DNA from: Xiphydria camelus
Taxonomy: Eukaryota > Arthropoda > Insecta > Hymenoptera > Xiphydriidae
Length of the DNA stretch: 64,000 nucleotides
NCBI GenBank assembly: GCA_963678675.1
Contig: OY783199.1
Coordinates: forward strand, 26,161,546 to 26,225,545
Reading direction: 5' to 3'
Part shown: positions 1 through 12,110 of the stretch, piece by piece
Layout: every line of letters starts with the position of its first letter
Position numbering within the stretch: position 1 is the first letter of the stretch
The notes under the pieces: model-generated
Seen by the model: the letters and a program-made list of their open reading frames with translations, nothing else
Databases searched by the model: none
What the model was told of the DNA's origin: nothing
Translations under genes and position numbers: made by a program

Positions 1-71
1 ATTTTCAACGACTGAGATTATACATGTATATGACTTTGCACAGTGTCACCTCTTTCTTGTGTGTAACTTAC

Positions 72-2401
72 CACAATATCGGATTCATGTACCACAACTG
101 ATCGGGAACTTGTCTGGGAATCTGGTTCGTCCGAACAGGATGCGTGAACGGCTGCTTCCTATATCCAAAGAAGTATCCAAGATATACCAGAGGCAACGAA
201 ATGCCAAACCAAAGAAGGAGTAATGCCAACATCGTAGTGAATGGGACTGCGCCCGAGCTGTGTTTTCCCCAAATGAAGAAATTGAGAAAAAAGCACGTTG
301 AAAAGACGATTCCAGGATAGAAAGTCGCCGTCTGCAATAGTAAATTTGTTTTCTTACGCGAAATCGTATTAGCGAAGGTACAGCGAACATATCAGATAAA
401 AATTACCAGTAGGGCTGCTCTTTTCCACTCTCGACCTCGCATAGTTTTATACAATCGTGCCGAATAATAACCAGCGAAAGAACCAGAAAAGACGTACAGG
501 AAGATGGCGCACGTTCCTAACGCTCCTCTGCTTGCAGGCGAAAGCATTCCCAGCATGGCAACAACTATGAACATTGAGAAGGAAGGACGACACTAATTGT
601 TTCTCACTGCCAATTCATCATGGTCCAAATCGATGGGATAGGAGGACTCACATATCGTGATTAACGCCATGAAAAAAATTTGAATGCCACTGCCTATAAC
701 AGCAGCAAATAATCGAGAATTAGTTGGAGGCCGAAAAACATCACCGTGAACCAGCTTCCAACCAGTCTCTTCTATCGTCTCGTCTAATCCAGCAAGACTA
801 TCGCTTTCGCCCGCGTTATATCTAGCGATATCCCTTCTCAATGTTCTCACCATAATCATCGTGAGAATACCTGCAAAGTTATGCATGCAAAGTAACGAAC
901 CATTCGTAGTACGCATTAAATCACATTGTACGGCCAGGACCTACCAGAAAGGAAGAAAACAACGACGAGGGAATTGATGATCGAGAACCAGTGTATTTCG
1001 ACGTCGCTCATGCCTAAGTAGATGTCCCACCTACTCGCCCAACTTACGTCCGATTCTTTCCATTCGACGGAATATAAGAATAAGAGCCTGGTGCCCTTAG
1101 GATTCACAAATTGAGGATTAATTTGGCTGGGCACTTCACATTTGTTTCCATCAAATGTCAATTGATTCGTGTCTACAGAGCGTGCTTCGACTTCGAAGCC
1201 TACTACTCTAAATTCGTTTCTGCAAAGTAATAATTGCGATAACAAAGAAATAGAAAAATATACCAGACAGTGGAGTACTAGATATTATGCTTGAAAAAAT
1301 ACTAACTCTCCGTGTTTGTGGTAGCTCAATATGAACTGAAGGTAATTGTTAACATACACCTGATCATTTGTGACACCACCCAATCGATATCCGTGATAAA
1401 CAACAGCTTTCTCTGTCTCTTTGTGGATCTTTTTAGTCGCAGCTGGTAGATTGTCTATTAATCTGAAATATTTCCATAGCAAAACTACAACACAAACCCT
1501 TTCTTACTGCATGAAAGCCTGTGCAAAGAAATAACTTACAAATGGACAGAATATTCATGTAGAATACGTTCTATGACACGCTGAGATTCCTCTGCAGTCC
1601 ATGTCATTTTATTTGTAGAACTGTGACACAAGAGTCTACATGCTACATTTTCTGCCATTGCTACTTCATAAGGAGTATTAACAATTCTAAATAGGGGGAG
1701 TTTTTCATCATTATCATCGTTATATATATTACAAGAATAATTACATACCTTTTTCCACCACTTTCGTATTCATAGAGAAGACACTTACCTGTCTCCACGG
1801 AGTACTTCTCCCAAATTTTCAGACTTGTAGATAAATGTGCCATTTTTTGGCCAACAAAATGGGAGGGAGTAATATTCGTAGGGCAACTGTGTGTGAGTAC
1901 TCGTCATCTTGACTGCTTTGACATCAATTTTCTGTCCTTTCTTAAATTCTACAGGTGCAACTCCAGGTACATAGAATGCATCTGCTTCGAGTAGTAGGAG
2001 TAACACCGTAAGAACGGTATCTCTCCATTTTAATCTTTCCTGTAAAAGTGATATTTAAGAGTTTGAATTAATTAATTTCTGTTGCTGTGCAATTCCTATT
2101 GGAGGAGAAACCCAAATGACTTGAACTAGAAGAACGTAACTTTTCCCCCTACTTGTCAATATTTACACCGTTTTACTAAATTAACGACACGCGTAATAGC
2201 ATGCCAGGATAGGTAAATATGAGCACTCTCTCTCTCTCTCTCTTGTGCTTAGAGCAATGTAACGAGACCTTCTGTCTTACACATTTGATGTCTCTAAGGT
2301 TGTGATAATGCACTTCAATGACAATCATTAATTGTTGATATCCGCTGAAGTTCATCTCAACTGATATGTAAAAACAGATTAAAGATGAAGATATTTACCA
2401 T
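72..2401 (-). CDS. TM9SF4: TM9SF4-type nonaspanin, 5' part (3' end lies left of the window)
   Basis: Multi-pass membrane protein of the TM9/EMP70 family; family members act in Golgi and endosomal membranes in sorting and trafficking. Eight exons are read with consistent phases: 2399-2401, 1789-2039, 1540-1686, 1307-1462, 945-1219, 652-870, 407-564 and 72-331, giving 489 codons plus two bases. Exon 1 supplies only the ATG; the next exon encodes a hydrophobic signal peptide ([13 protein letters not shown]) followed by FYVPGVAP, the usual mature start of TM9SF4. Other family blocks seen are [60 protein letters not shown] and NQIPRQ. The block set matches TM9SF4 better than TM9SF2. The last visible donor is GTAAGT at 66-71. 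Family length is about 640 residues, so roughly 150 C-terminal residues lie outside the window. It is divergent from the dynein light chain gene, 366 bp between ATGs. Confidence 0.93.
2226..2243. repeat. (TC)n microsatellite
   Basis: About nine CT/TC units inside the first intron of the TM9SF4 gene. Confidence 0.9.
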
Positions 2402-2767
2402 TCTATAATTTTATTTTAACACAAAGCGCGCCACGCCGAATCTTGGATCCACGATCTTGACACACACCCGCAACTCCGATCGCTCACCGATCACGTCAAA
2501 AATGAAAATTGCATGTGACTGAAGTTGGCACCAAGTGGCAACATGTGGTGTAAGTACGAGAGATACCTATCCAAAAAAATTCCCAAATAATTTAAGGTTT
2601 GGCTCATCAATTTCTAGCACTAAGACTAGAGGGTGCCACTACTCGCGTATTCGTAAAGATCTAAGGTTTCCAATGTATGACGTTTATATGATTCAAGAAG
2701 TTTATTCGAGGATTAATGGTTCTGAGCTTCTAATTATTTGTTAAATTTTCTCGCACGGTTAAGAACA
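2402..2767. promoter_or_regulatory. Shared divergent promoter region, TM9SF4 / roadblock
   Basis: The 366 bp between the two divergent start codons must hold both promoters and both 5' UTRs. It contains no convincing reading frame. No TATA box or other named element could be assigned with confidence, so the bidirectional role is inferred from gene order only. Confidence 0.5.
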
Positions 2768-3185
2768 ATGGTAAAATATCATCGACGTATGAAAAGTCTT
2801 TCGAAGAAATTAAACCCGTCTTCTTCCAGGCTCAAGAAGTGGAAGAAACGATGAAACGTATCCAATCACATAAGGGAGTGGTTGGAACTATCGTTGTCAA
2901 TGCCGAAGGTAGATACTTACATTTTCCGAAATATTTAATCCGACAGATCATAATAAAATTATAATGGCAACAGGTATACCCATAAAATCAACCTTGGATA
3001 ATACGACCACAGTACAATATGCAGGTTTAATTAGTCAGCTGTCAGATAAAGCACGTTCTGTTGTGCGTGACTTGGACCCCACGAATGATCTGACTTTCTT
3101 ACGCATTCGCAGCAAGAAACACGAAGTCATGGTAGCCCCGGACAAAGAATTTATACTTATTGTTGTGCAAAATCCCGTTGATTGA
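2768..3185 (+). CDS. robl: Dynein light chain, roadblock/LC7 type
   Basis: Light chain of cytoplasmic dynein; family members form a dimer that binds the dynein intermediate chain. Three exons join in phase: 2768-2770 (ATG only), 2830-2908 and 2974-3185, giving 97 residues, the normal family length. The body reads [20 protein letters not shown], then the block with [34 protein letters not shown], and ends with LIVVQNPVD and TGA at 3183-3185. The start was chosen because ATG at 2768 is directly followed by a GT donor, and joining it to 2830 gives the expected N-terminus M-A-Q-E-V; there is no closer in-frame ATG that keeps the QEVEE start. The 59-bp first intron is near the lower limit for insects. 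Identification of the protein is firm; the one-codon first exon is a prediction. Confidence 0.93.
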
Positions 3186-4016
3186 TAGGACCGATTTGAT
3201 TAAATTGTTTCTATAATATTATGACATTCCGTTATCCCATTGAGTCTCCCATATTGAAATAGTAAATCAAAAATGTTTGTTTCGTGACTTGGCAAAGTCT
3301 GATTTACTGTCTGCTATTTTAGCATTAAATTGAGATTAACAGCTTTATATGAGATTGTTTTGGCACTGATGTAATTTGCGTAAGTATTGTATTTTACAAA
3401 ATCCACATATGCGGTGAATTTACTTAATTCTTGAAATTCATTTAAAACAACAGAATTTTGATCTTTTAAAATTAATCCGTACTAGTCTAAATGTAAACTA
3501 ATCTCAAATAGGAAGCACTGTCTTACTTAGAGATGAAATTTTGATCTCATGAAAACTCAGTACATATTTATATTAACTTTTAAATATGTCAGAATTTTTT
3601 CACATTAGCTTTGAAGTGCAATCTTAATCATAATAAATTACCGCCTTAAAAATATATGCCATAAGACAATGAATATGAGTAATGAAAAATTTTGATAATT
3701 TATTTTACGAAATTATGGTAGGACAATAAATAAGTTATAAAAATACAATTGTATTTGTCAGTATATAATCAACTTCCTTTTTCGATTAAGGAAACCTCCG
3801 TCTGATAATGAAATTAATATATCCAGTGTTTATCATTTAAATATATTTCCTAGAATTACACACACACACACACACACACCTGAATCAAATTTCTTCTAAT
3901 TGACTATCACATTTGCTAATGTAATATACACATTAGGTTTGTTCAATGAAAAACCGGATCTCGTAAAATGTGCTATCATTAATATTAGATAGACTACCTA
4001 CGACATTCAAAGTTTA
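3186..4016. other. Convergent intergenic region, roadblock / XK-related
   Basis: AT-rich sequence holding the roadblock 3' UTR and the downstream flank of the XK-related gene. It contains plausible AATAAA signals on the plus strand (for example near 3633) and an (AC)n microsatellite at about 3859-3879. No coding sequence is supported. Confidence 0.6.
3859..3879. repeat. (AC)n microsatellite
   Basis: About ten CA units in the intergenic region between the roadblock and XK-related genes. Confidence 0.9.
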
Positions 4017-5669
4017 TTAACACATTTCTGGCAGTATTCTTGCAATAGATTTTCGCTTTGTAGACGGATGGAAGAACGTGTAGTACAAAATCATAGACGC
4101 GATTCCAAAGAGAAAAGGAACTATGCAGAGCCCCATTAGAAGTTTGAAATACCAGCGTTCTTTGACGTCCACAGTTGAGACAAAGGCCCATAATAGACTT
4201 GCCATAATGTTCTCACAGAAGCATACCCCGTAATAGAATGTATGCCTCATAAAAGTACGACCATCCGTAGGATTGAGATATGTAAAAATGTATACAACGC
4301 CAAGGACCAGCGCAAATAGAGCAGATCTAGCTCGCTCTTTGAATGTTAGAGGTGTATGCAGCACGTGTCTGCGATTTTTGCAAAACTCTGTTATACCGTA
4401 AGGCTCTGCGATCAACCAGGCAGTCATGGCAATCCAATGAATAGCACATCCCAATCCTGTATAAAGCGGCCATACGCTTGCCACCACACTGATGGAAAGA
4501 ATTCTTGACACTGTAATGAGAAAACTGTAGTATTTGTTATATCCAAAGCGTAATCGATGTATGGAAAAGTAAATCCAGCCATCTACGAGTACACACCAGT
4601 CACGAGAAAGTGCCAAAGAAATTGTAATATTGTTCCTCCTATATTAATATTAGGTTTATTGCGTTGAGCCAACCTGATATTACGATGATAACTAGCCATG
4701 GCCCAACCCATACTGATCAAAGAGCTAGATACACTGCCAGCCTGGTGTAGTACTATAAATGATTACTACTTGTAATGCCAGAACTAACTGTGTTTAGCAA
4801 ATGAATTGAAGGTTTGCAATTTTAGAACATTTTTAACAATACCTACATTGAAAGCTGAACCTCTCGTGACGTTCGCTTAGCAGAATAGTAAGCTGCAGAA
4901 TTTGCTGAGGTGCTGCTTCCAAAAAACATTCAAATACTCTCAGCAAAGCGACGTCTTGGTCCTCTTTTACCATTTTGAGGTAGTAGTGCCTATGACCAAT
5001 CTCGTCTCCCAGCCTTTTACATTTGCGTCCTTTCAGAGCAAACATCAGACTGTCGTAATATCGTAGCACCGGAGCTAATTGAAAGGCAAGAATGAAAATG
5101 CAGCAGATTTTACGCTGTGCGACCATCCTAGTTGTACTACGATCCTCGCTCTTGCCGAAGTTAACATCCTCTGCATTCATCTATGCCGACAGAAACATGA
5201 CTAATCTCTTCTGATGGCTTCAAGTGATTCTTGGGTTTCCCAAACACACTTTTATTTCGAGGCCATTTCTCTTCCAAGAAAAATATTCCTCCTGGATGCC
5301 TGGTGGCATTTTTAATATTTTCCTTACCTTTTTATCCTGATAGTGCATTCTTATACTGATGATAGTGTTGACAAAAGTGGGGAAGAGAATAAAGGCGATG
5401 GTCCACGCGAAGTATTCCATTTTATTGTTGAAGAGGTATCGGAGAGCGAGATTCACGTCAAAGCCCACATCGACGATATGAGTGAAAATAGAAAGGCCTA
5501 AGAAGATGATATCCCACTTGGTGACACTACCCGTACTAGGTGGCATATCGTTAACGTCGTTATCCTCGTTTTGTTTAATAAATACTCCATTCGTCTCCCC
5601 ATTGTTGGTTTCTTTATTGTGCGCGTCCAACTCCGAAATTTGCATTGTCGCATCTCTATCAGGAAGCAC
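4017..5669 (-). CDS. XK-related (XKR) multi-pass membrane protein
   Basis: Member of the XK/XKR family, several of which are phospholipid scramblases at the plasma membrane; activity of this insect member is not known from sequence. Four exons close in phase: 5328-5669, 4847-5180, 4597-4752 and 4017-4510, giving 441 residues. Features: acidic, Asn-rich N-terminus; a first membrane segment (WDIIFLGLSIFTHIVDVGFDVNLAL has the Asp residues typical of the family); the conserved core LRVFECFLEAAPQQILQL; then SLISMGWAMASYHR and LQFLWHFLVTVSRIL, both family blocks; several C-terminal membrane helices. Two junctions had alternatives. The exon 2 donor at 4846 (CAAT|GTAGGT) with acceptor before 4752 restores the conserved LLHQAGS stretch, and the donor at 4596 with acceptor before 4510 restores FLVTVSRIL. 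The start is the first in-frame ATG at 5669. The TAA stop overlaps an AATAAA motif. Confidence 0.9.
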
Positions 5670-6418
5670 ATAGCAACTTTGTACATTTAACTTTCCATGT
5701 CTTCCTTATCATATTTTGAGGTTATGACCCTTCGGATATACATACATCGTATGTATGTATGTAACACATACCTGTACGTAGAAAATATTCTTCAGGGCGT
5801 TCAGGGCCAATTTCACCGACGTTGGGTTTTAATTTAATCACGAAAGGAATAACATCTGATATTGACAGGAATCGTGCGAGTGCGAGTGAGAACGCAGATT
5901 AACCCTGGTGAACATAATATGTACCTATAAGAGTTTCTCTGTCGCACACTCTAACTGGACAAACTCGAGAAGGTCGAAAAATGTGCGACAAAGAGGCTCA
6001 TACATTCACTCCATTCACCTGTGTTCTCACTCGCACTCGCACGATTCCTATGTCAATATCAGACGATAAGACCCGGTACATACATATGGGAGAGAGGTCT
6101 TCTGTACCTCTACCTTAGCTAAAATATTTTTGCGTTATACGTTATTTTTAGCGCCGAAAGGGATCAAAGTAATACTGGCGCCCTCTGTGCTTAGATTGAT
6201 AACTTTGGTTCCCTAAAAATCAACTTTAGAAAAACCGGTACACACTGACATCAACCCTTTACTAACTTCAATGCGGTGAATGTTGCTCGGTGGTAAATAA
6301 GCTCGAGAATACCTACTTGAAAAGAATCTGTTTTTTAATTATACATTTGAGTAAAATTAAATAAATCTTATAAATCTTTCAAACAAATAGAAATTATTCT
6401 ATTCGTTCGAGCGGCCCT
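5670..6418. other. Divergent intergenic region, XK-related / SUDS3
   Basis: About 750 bp containing both 5' flanks, a TATG-rich short repeat near 5736-5761 and the inverted-repeat element at 5855-6063. No reading frame of interest was found. Confidence 0.6.
5855..6063. mobile_element. Hairpin (MITE-like) inverted-repeat element
   Basis: The left arm begins tctgatattgacaggaatc and continues through gtgcgagtgcgagtgagaac. The right arm, read on the other strand from 6063, starts tctgatattgacataggaat and continues with the same block. Arms are about 38 bp with a 2-3 base indel. A second, inner pair (tttctctgtcgcaca with tgtgcgacaaagagg) extends the symmetry, so most of the 209 bp can fold as one hairpin. 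There is no coding capacity. Superfamily and target-site duplication could not be fixed. Confidence 0.75.
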
Positions 6419-8499
6419 ATGTCATACCAGGGCTCACCGTTTTCTGCTGTTTACTGTCAGGACGAGTACGAAATCGAAGAGGATAACGATGAATATCTGG
6501 AAGAGGAACGCGATGTGGAGGATCAAGATGAAAGTGACGAAGGTAGACCATTGAATTATATCACGGATAAGATATTTAAACTTTCAGCTGTTATAATTCC
6601 AACTTGAGTAAATTATTTAGATACGGAAGAAGCTAGCGAAACGGATATGGGAAAATCTGAGGAGTACACAGAAATAAAGGAGCAGTAAGTAAACTCTTGC
6701 ATTTATCACTTCTTATCGTATACCTGAGATAAGTCCAGATAAAATACAAACACGTCTGTATTCAATGTACTTTGCAGAATGTACCAGGACAAATTAGCCA
6801 GTTTAAAAAAACAACTTCAACAATTGAAAGATGGCACGCATCCAGAGTATAATAAAAAATTAAAACGATTAGAAACTCAATACAGAGAAAGGTAGGTATT
6901 AAATGTAATTGTTACTTTTGGATCAGTAGCTCATTTGTATTAATGCAAAACAATTGTGATTAGATTGCGCTTGAATATAATTTATCGTGACTACCTCACC
7001 GATTGGGTTGAACGAGATTATATACTAGAGAAAAAGGCGGCTGCCAAGGAGTTTGAAGAGAAAAAAATAGACTTGAAGGAAAATCTTTTGACGGACATGG
7101 AGGAGAAGAGAAAGATGATTGAGTCAGATCGTCATACTATGGAATTAACTGGTGATTCGATGGAGGTAAAAATGAATTAATTCCATTCGACAACCTTATA
7201 TTGCGAGTCACTGTATGTATAATTCTACTGTCTCGTAAATGCCTTCAAATAGGTTAAACCAGTAATGACGAGGAAACTGCGTCGACGTCCAAACGATCCT
7301 GTCCCAGAAAAAGTAGAGAAGCGTAGAAAACCGCCTCCAGCTCAATTGAATTATTTATTAGACGAAAAAGAAATTGAAAGCGACTTGAAGGCGATCAGTC
7401 GCGGCAAAGTATTGCCTACGGTCCGGAAGCCAGGTACTGATTTCCAACAATACAAGAATAATACACGGTAATGACAATTTTCCGTTTACAGCAATAATGC
7501 CACCTTACAATACCGTTAGCCTTTCGAGTCAGCATATCTCCGCGCCCCCTGACAATGCCTTGGTTGAGACTAGAATAGAGGACGGTAAACTTCTTTACGA
7601 AAGAAGATGGTGAGAATGAAATTTCCAATCATGGCTGTAATTCCAACTGTAGTTAAACTGTTTCCTTCACGCTAAACTTCAGCTCACTTTCATCTTTCTG
7701 CTAGAGATAATCACTCTTGTAGAAAGAACCCATGAGTCGCCTGAAACAAGCTGAGATTTAATGTTGAGAAAACAAAGCTTACAATTAGACTGCAAAACTG
7801 TTAAGCATTTCCCATAGATGACCAATGCATAGAAATGATATCCCGTTTATATCCATTTTTCGATAGAGATATAAGTAATAATTTACAGGTTTCATCGGGG
7901 TCAGCCCGTGTACGTCGAGGGCAAAGACTTGGCAAGGTTTGCTGCAAATATATCAGCAATTGGAACCGAAGCTGTAAGTAAACGTATATCATTTCAATTA
8001 GTCGTACATTTGTATCTGAACGTTAGATGAAGCGATTAACGTCAGTAAATCTCATATCAGATATTAATGAACTTTATTCAATGTCGGTATTTTTGTTCGG
8101 AATATGTTTATTATATTTAATCTGTAGTATAATGAATGGGTGTTTCATTGATAACAAATACACAAAAGACGAAAATGTTTAATTTTAAATTCAGGGTATA
8201 ATTCTCGGATAAAATTATAATATAATATTCTTATGTACAAGGCTGTAGGCATTTATCTTGATATTGAAATATCCTTACTCTATTGAGAGAAGATTGCGAT
8301 ATGTACGAAATTAACTCTAATATTGTAAAACTTCAGCTTGGTTACGCTTGGATAATATCGACGCGGCAACTCGTAACAATCATCTTATGTGTTTCTTTCA
8401 TAGATTTGGGTAAAAAAGGTTTCCGACGGGAGCAAAGTCAGAATATACACGTCTCAATTGAGTCGCGGCAAGATTTCTATCAAGCGGAGAGCTTCTTAA
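6419..8499 (+). CDS. Suds3: SUDS3/SDS3, Sin3-HDAC corepressor subunit
   Basis: Nuclear scaffold protein of the Sin3 histone deacetylase complex. Eight exons join with closed phases: 6419-6542, 6621-6684, 6778-6891, 6964-7165, 7253-7433, 7492-7609, 7889-7973 and 8404-8499, giving 327 residues, similar to the vertebrate protein. Family blocks in order: an acidic N-terminus, [40 protein letters not shown] (coiled coil), a second coiled-coil stretch with [13 protein letters not shown], then [69 protein letters not shown] and a C-terminus KRRAS. The start at 6419 is the first ATG of the exon. The gene is convergent with the MARCH gene, the two stop codons lying only 23 bp apart. Confidence 0.95.
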
Positions 8500-8522
8500 C
8501 AGCTATTTTGATTTGGTAATCG

Positions 8523-9417
8523 TTACACTTGCGATGCCACGGACTTGTGACTGGTCGAACTCTTTCTTTCCGCGGGAAGTATAACTTTTACCATACTAGT
8601 TTTTTGCCACCAATAAAACCAAACCTTCTGGTGATACTGAATAGCCATGTACAACCACACAAAGTACGAAAAAATCAGCAATATCATCATCGCCAGTAAG
8701 GAATAAGTGGTCCACCTTGCCGGAGGAAAGTTGTCGTAATTATTCATCGAATAAAAATCAGCAGCCACCACGCAGACGTACGAGCACATAATAGTCATCG
8801 GAGTAACGATGGCGCATCGGAGCAAATCGATGCGTAGACTACGCACAAAGAGCTGATGTTGTTCTTGACTGAGACAAAGCCAAACCATAATGGATTGTAA
8901 CGCGCGATAACGTGGTGTACGCTGTACTTGAAATTCCTGACCGCAAAGTTCGCAACTATTTCTGTTACTTTCCTCCAGCCAACGTTCCAGACATGTCAAG
9001 TGAATGGCACCTATAGTCCCCTGTAAATAACATGTACGGATCATAAATTTTCTATTCGCTCATACGTGCGATTAATACCTGAAATAAATCTCATGTATAT
9101 GTTTCTCTATAATATAGATCGATATTAATTATAGTCGCACTTATATTCCACAATGAACTGACCTTACACTTGCATGGATATATAATAGGAAATCGATTAT
9201 TAGAATCGTAACAAATACGGCACAAACTCTCCCTCGAATTGGAAACTTCGCTAGATATGCTGACTTTACTCATTTTCCTACTTTTCTCGACAGGTTTCGA
9301 AATATCACGTTCTCTAGGCGTCCAATTAATTGGTTCGTTCACCGTTTCAGAACCTGCTTCTATCCTGTCAATTATTCTTCTTAGCGTGCTTGCCGCTGAA
9401 CTATGTTCACTGATCAT
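8523..9417 (-). CDS. MARCH-type (RING-CH) membrane E3 ubiquitin ligase
   Basis: Predicted membrane-bound E3 ligase that would ubiquitinate membrane proteins in endosomal or plasma membranes. Two exons, 9163-9417 and 8523-9020, join in phase 0 and give 250 residues. The RING-CH finger has the C4HC3 pattern: C66-R-I-C69, C82-K-C84 at the end of exon 1, then H92-L-T-C95 and C108-E-L-C111 from exon 2, with the family motif LERWLEESN between. Two membrane segments follow, near the AIVTPMTIMCSYVCVV stretch and the LLAMMILLIFSYFVWLY stretch. The architecture is that of MARCHF2/MARCHF3 (one N-terminal RING-CH, two helices), but the C-terminal half is divergent, so the exact orthologue is not claimed. 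An in-frame TAA two codons upstream supports the start at 9417. Confidence 0.9.
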
Positions 9418-10103
9418 CTCTTACAGTAATTGTAAAGATTAAAATTTCCCTACTCGTTATAAGATGCGTCATCTAGCCATTTGACAAATGAAAGCTACGT
9501 AAATAATAAATGAAGGAACTGGAACAATCTCCGCGCTCGATAGCCTATTGGACGCATTTGATTCGCGTCTACTTTTCATACCAATGCAGAAGTTAACCAA
9601 ACAAATCCTTTGCTAAAGGTATTCTGGTATTTACTATGTGACAAACACCCTCAGATTTTTATACATTTACAAATATTTTCCCGGAAATACGACGTACATA
9701 ATATGTTGCGAAACAAATGTTACCCATATCAATTACGATCCCAGACTCGCCTCTGCGCTCTATCATACCGGTTACGAGCTAAGATTGTTTAAACGCAGCA
9801 ACGGGCGAGTTCGTGCGATTCGATAAAATATTAATTACAAAGAAATCTTACATTTAATATACTCGATTTAACGCATGCACACGTACAAAAAGAAATGGGC
9901 AATCAAAGGCGATCTCGTATAAACTCATCGCATATCTCGCGACGAAAGTCGTAAGGGTGTAAACGCAACATGTATATATATATATAAAAAAATCGGTATT
10001 ATATTATAATGGATACAATATTAAGTTACCTGAATAAAATAATGTTAATGAAATGAATTATGTGCAATTTATACTTAATTAGTAAACTATAAGCGAACGC
10101 TAG
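9418..10103. other. Intergenic region, MARCH 5' flank / INO80E 3' flank
   Basis: AT-rich, no supported coding sequence. It holds the MARCH promoter and the INO80E 3' UTR, both on the minus strand. A short (TA)n run lies at about 9974-9985. Confidence 0.55.
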
Positions 10104-11158
10104 TCACTCGGCCATCATGTCCACACTGAGACAGTCTTCACCCATATTACTGGGGGAAGTCTCGAGTTCCCCGACTTCGTTCGACTCGCTGCAAGATAAA
10201 TTATGTCCTTATGACCGGACGGACAAATATATAGGATGCGCAGACACAACAGGTTGACTGGATTTGGAAAAAGCCACAATTACCTGTCGAGTGACGGATC
10301 GTTACTGAACATTTCCGTGGGGACTGTCGGTGGTGCTTTCTCGGGCACCAGTTCCAGGTACGTCTGACGCGACTCTAAATGTCTCTCCACTTCCTCCGGT
10401 GTCATATGCCCATCCGACATTAAAGATATTGGCATTACGTTGTTAGAGGATTGTACCTGCAATGTGAAGACTCGATCTTGATAGGTCCCCGCAAAATGAC
10501 GCGATACCCTCGAGATTTTTGCAAAATAAAGTATACCAACCGTGGGTGCACTGTGTGTTTTTGGTACCTTTGGCACTGATTTTTTTTTCTTGCTGGTACT
10601 AAGAGGTTTCATGGCAGTCGACGAATGATGAGAAGAGTGATTATTAACATTTGCTTCCACTTTTTTTCTATGAGAGAACGTGACAATTAGCGTTAAGGCG
10701 ATTGGAAGTAAAACTCGAGAGAAGAGCGCGCGAATTCTGATCAATACCTCTTAGAAGTATCGAATCTAGAAACTTCGTCATCCGACGATTCAGTTTCGTC
10801 GCTTTCGCTGAAGGAAGCGTCCACTTTTTCGTACTGCAACAGTCGATCCAACAGAAAACTCTTATCCCTGTTTACTTTTAGCAATTTTCTTTGTGTAGAT
10901 CGTAAAGCTTCTTGGAAACATTCATTTTCCTGAAGAAGATAATTGCACATTAACTATCCGGTATTAAGTAAACGATTGTCTAATAGCAGCTCCTTGCACG
11001 CGTTAACTTACGTAAATAAGAAATTTGAGCTTTCGTTTAAGACTACGATATTGATCTTTGTAATTAGGAGTCTCCTCCTCCGGGCTATCTTCTTCATCAT
11101 CCTCCGCATCTGCGTTGTTGTTTGCGATGGACCGGCAATACCATCCTTCCAACATTGA
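10104..11158 (-). CDS. Ino80e: INO80 complex subunit E
   Basis: Accessory subunit of the INO80 chromatin remodelling complex. Five exons close in phase: 11012-11158, 10748-10929, 10541-10667, 10284-10456 and 10104-10188, giving 237 residues. The diagnostic region spans the first junction: [17 protein letters not shown] from exon 1 runs into [19 protein letters not shown] and [14 protein letters not shown] from exon 2, a coiled coil typical of INO80E. Downstream are an acidic stretch ([12 protein letters not shown]), a Lys-rich basic segment ([11 protein letters not shown]) and a C-terminal part with [25 protein letters not shown]. The stop is TGA at 10104-10106. The start is the first ATG in exon 1 at 11158. 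It is divergent from the CenH3 gene. Confidence 0.93.
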
Positions 11159-12110
11159 TCATCTGTAACTAAAAATACCTATATCGAACAACTGATATGA
11201 GGAATTATAAAATCCATGAAACTGTAACTTCAGTTTCAGGCCAAAGCACGATACGCAATGATAAGAAATTTGATACGCAGAATCTGAAAGTATACATAGA
11301 ATTCCTTTTATTCCAAAATGTATTTAAATATAGAAAATGTAATCTTTATAGATAAGACGTTACATTGTACACAAATTGTTTTTCCAATACCAACAAGCAA
11401 AAAGCGTAAATAGGAGCTTATATTTCCCTAAGCGCTAGAAAATACCTGTAAATTAGATCATTCAATTGAAATTATAAGAATATATGTTCGCTATCTCACA
11501 CGGTAAATATATTTCTTTTCAACGTTGCGCGAACGCACCAGAATAATTGCACTCAACGCTTTCTACGAACAATATATTATAACAACCCTACGACATGCGA
11601 GGTTAACTTTTTCGCGATAGAGAGTAACTCGACGTAAATATACATTCGCGTGATATGCCAGACTACGAACTGCGTTAACTAGGATTTTAAATAACACTAA
11701 ATTTCGTTCGCACTTACTTATAACCCAAGAAATACTTTCTGGACGTCGCAAATCTTTGCGGCGATTGATTATTATGAAGATAAATAAGCTGTTTGTGACT
11801 GGCTTCCATTCCAGATTTTTGTATCGATACTTTGCTAACTTCAGAGCAATACGATCTCGACCGGAAACGAACCTAGCATCGATTACGCGCCATTATGGTA
11901 GACGCCAGTTGAAGACGGGTCATCGGAACACACTTGTATCAGAGCGAATAAAGTCGGATGTATTTAAGAAAAAGAACGAAGAGAAAAACGCGTAAACTAT
12001 CAGTTGTTGTTAGTGTACACATTTATACCATAAAATGGTGCATAGCTGATAACACGGTGCTCGTGTCGTAGTGACTTATATTTGAACTGAGACAGGACGC
12101 TTGCGAAAAA
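11159..12110. other. Divergent intergenic region, INO80E / CenH3
   Basis: About 950 bp of AT-rich DNA between two divergent start codons. Short open frames on both strands (for example 11756-11995) show no recognisable domain and no splice support. It must contain both promoters unless untranslated exons extend further. Confidence 0.55.

Noticed and set aside
1981..2025. ATG at about 2023-2025 (minus) as the TM9SF4 start
   Set aside because: It is out of frame with the signal peptide and mature protein. The ATG at 2399-2401 joined by splicing gives the correct frame.
11756..11995. 79-codon plus-strand open frame between INO80E and CenH3
   Set aside because: No recognisable domain and no splice partner; composition like its AT-rich surroundings.
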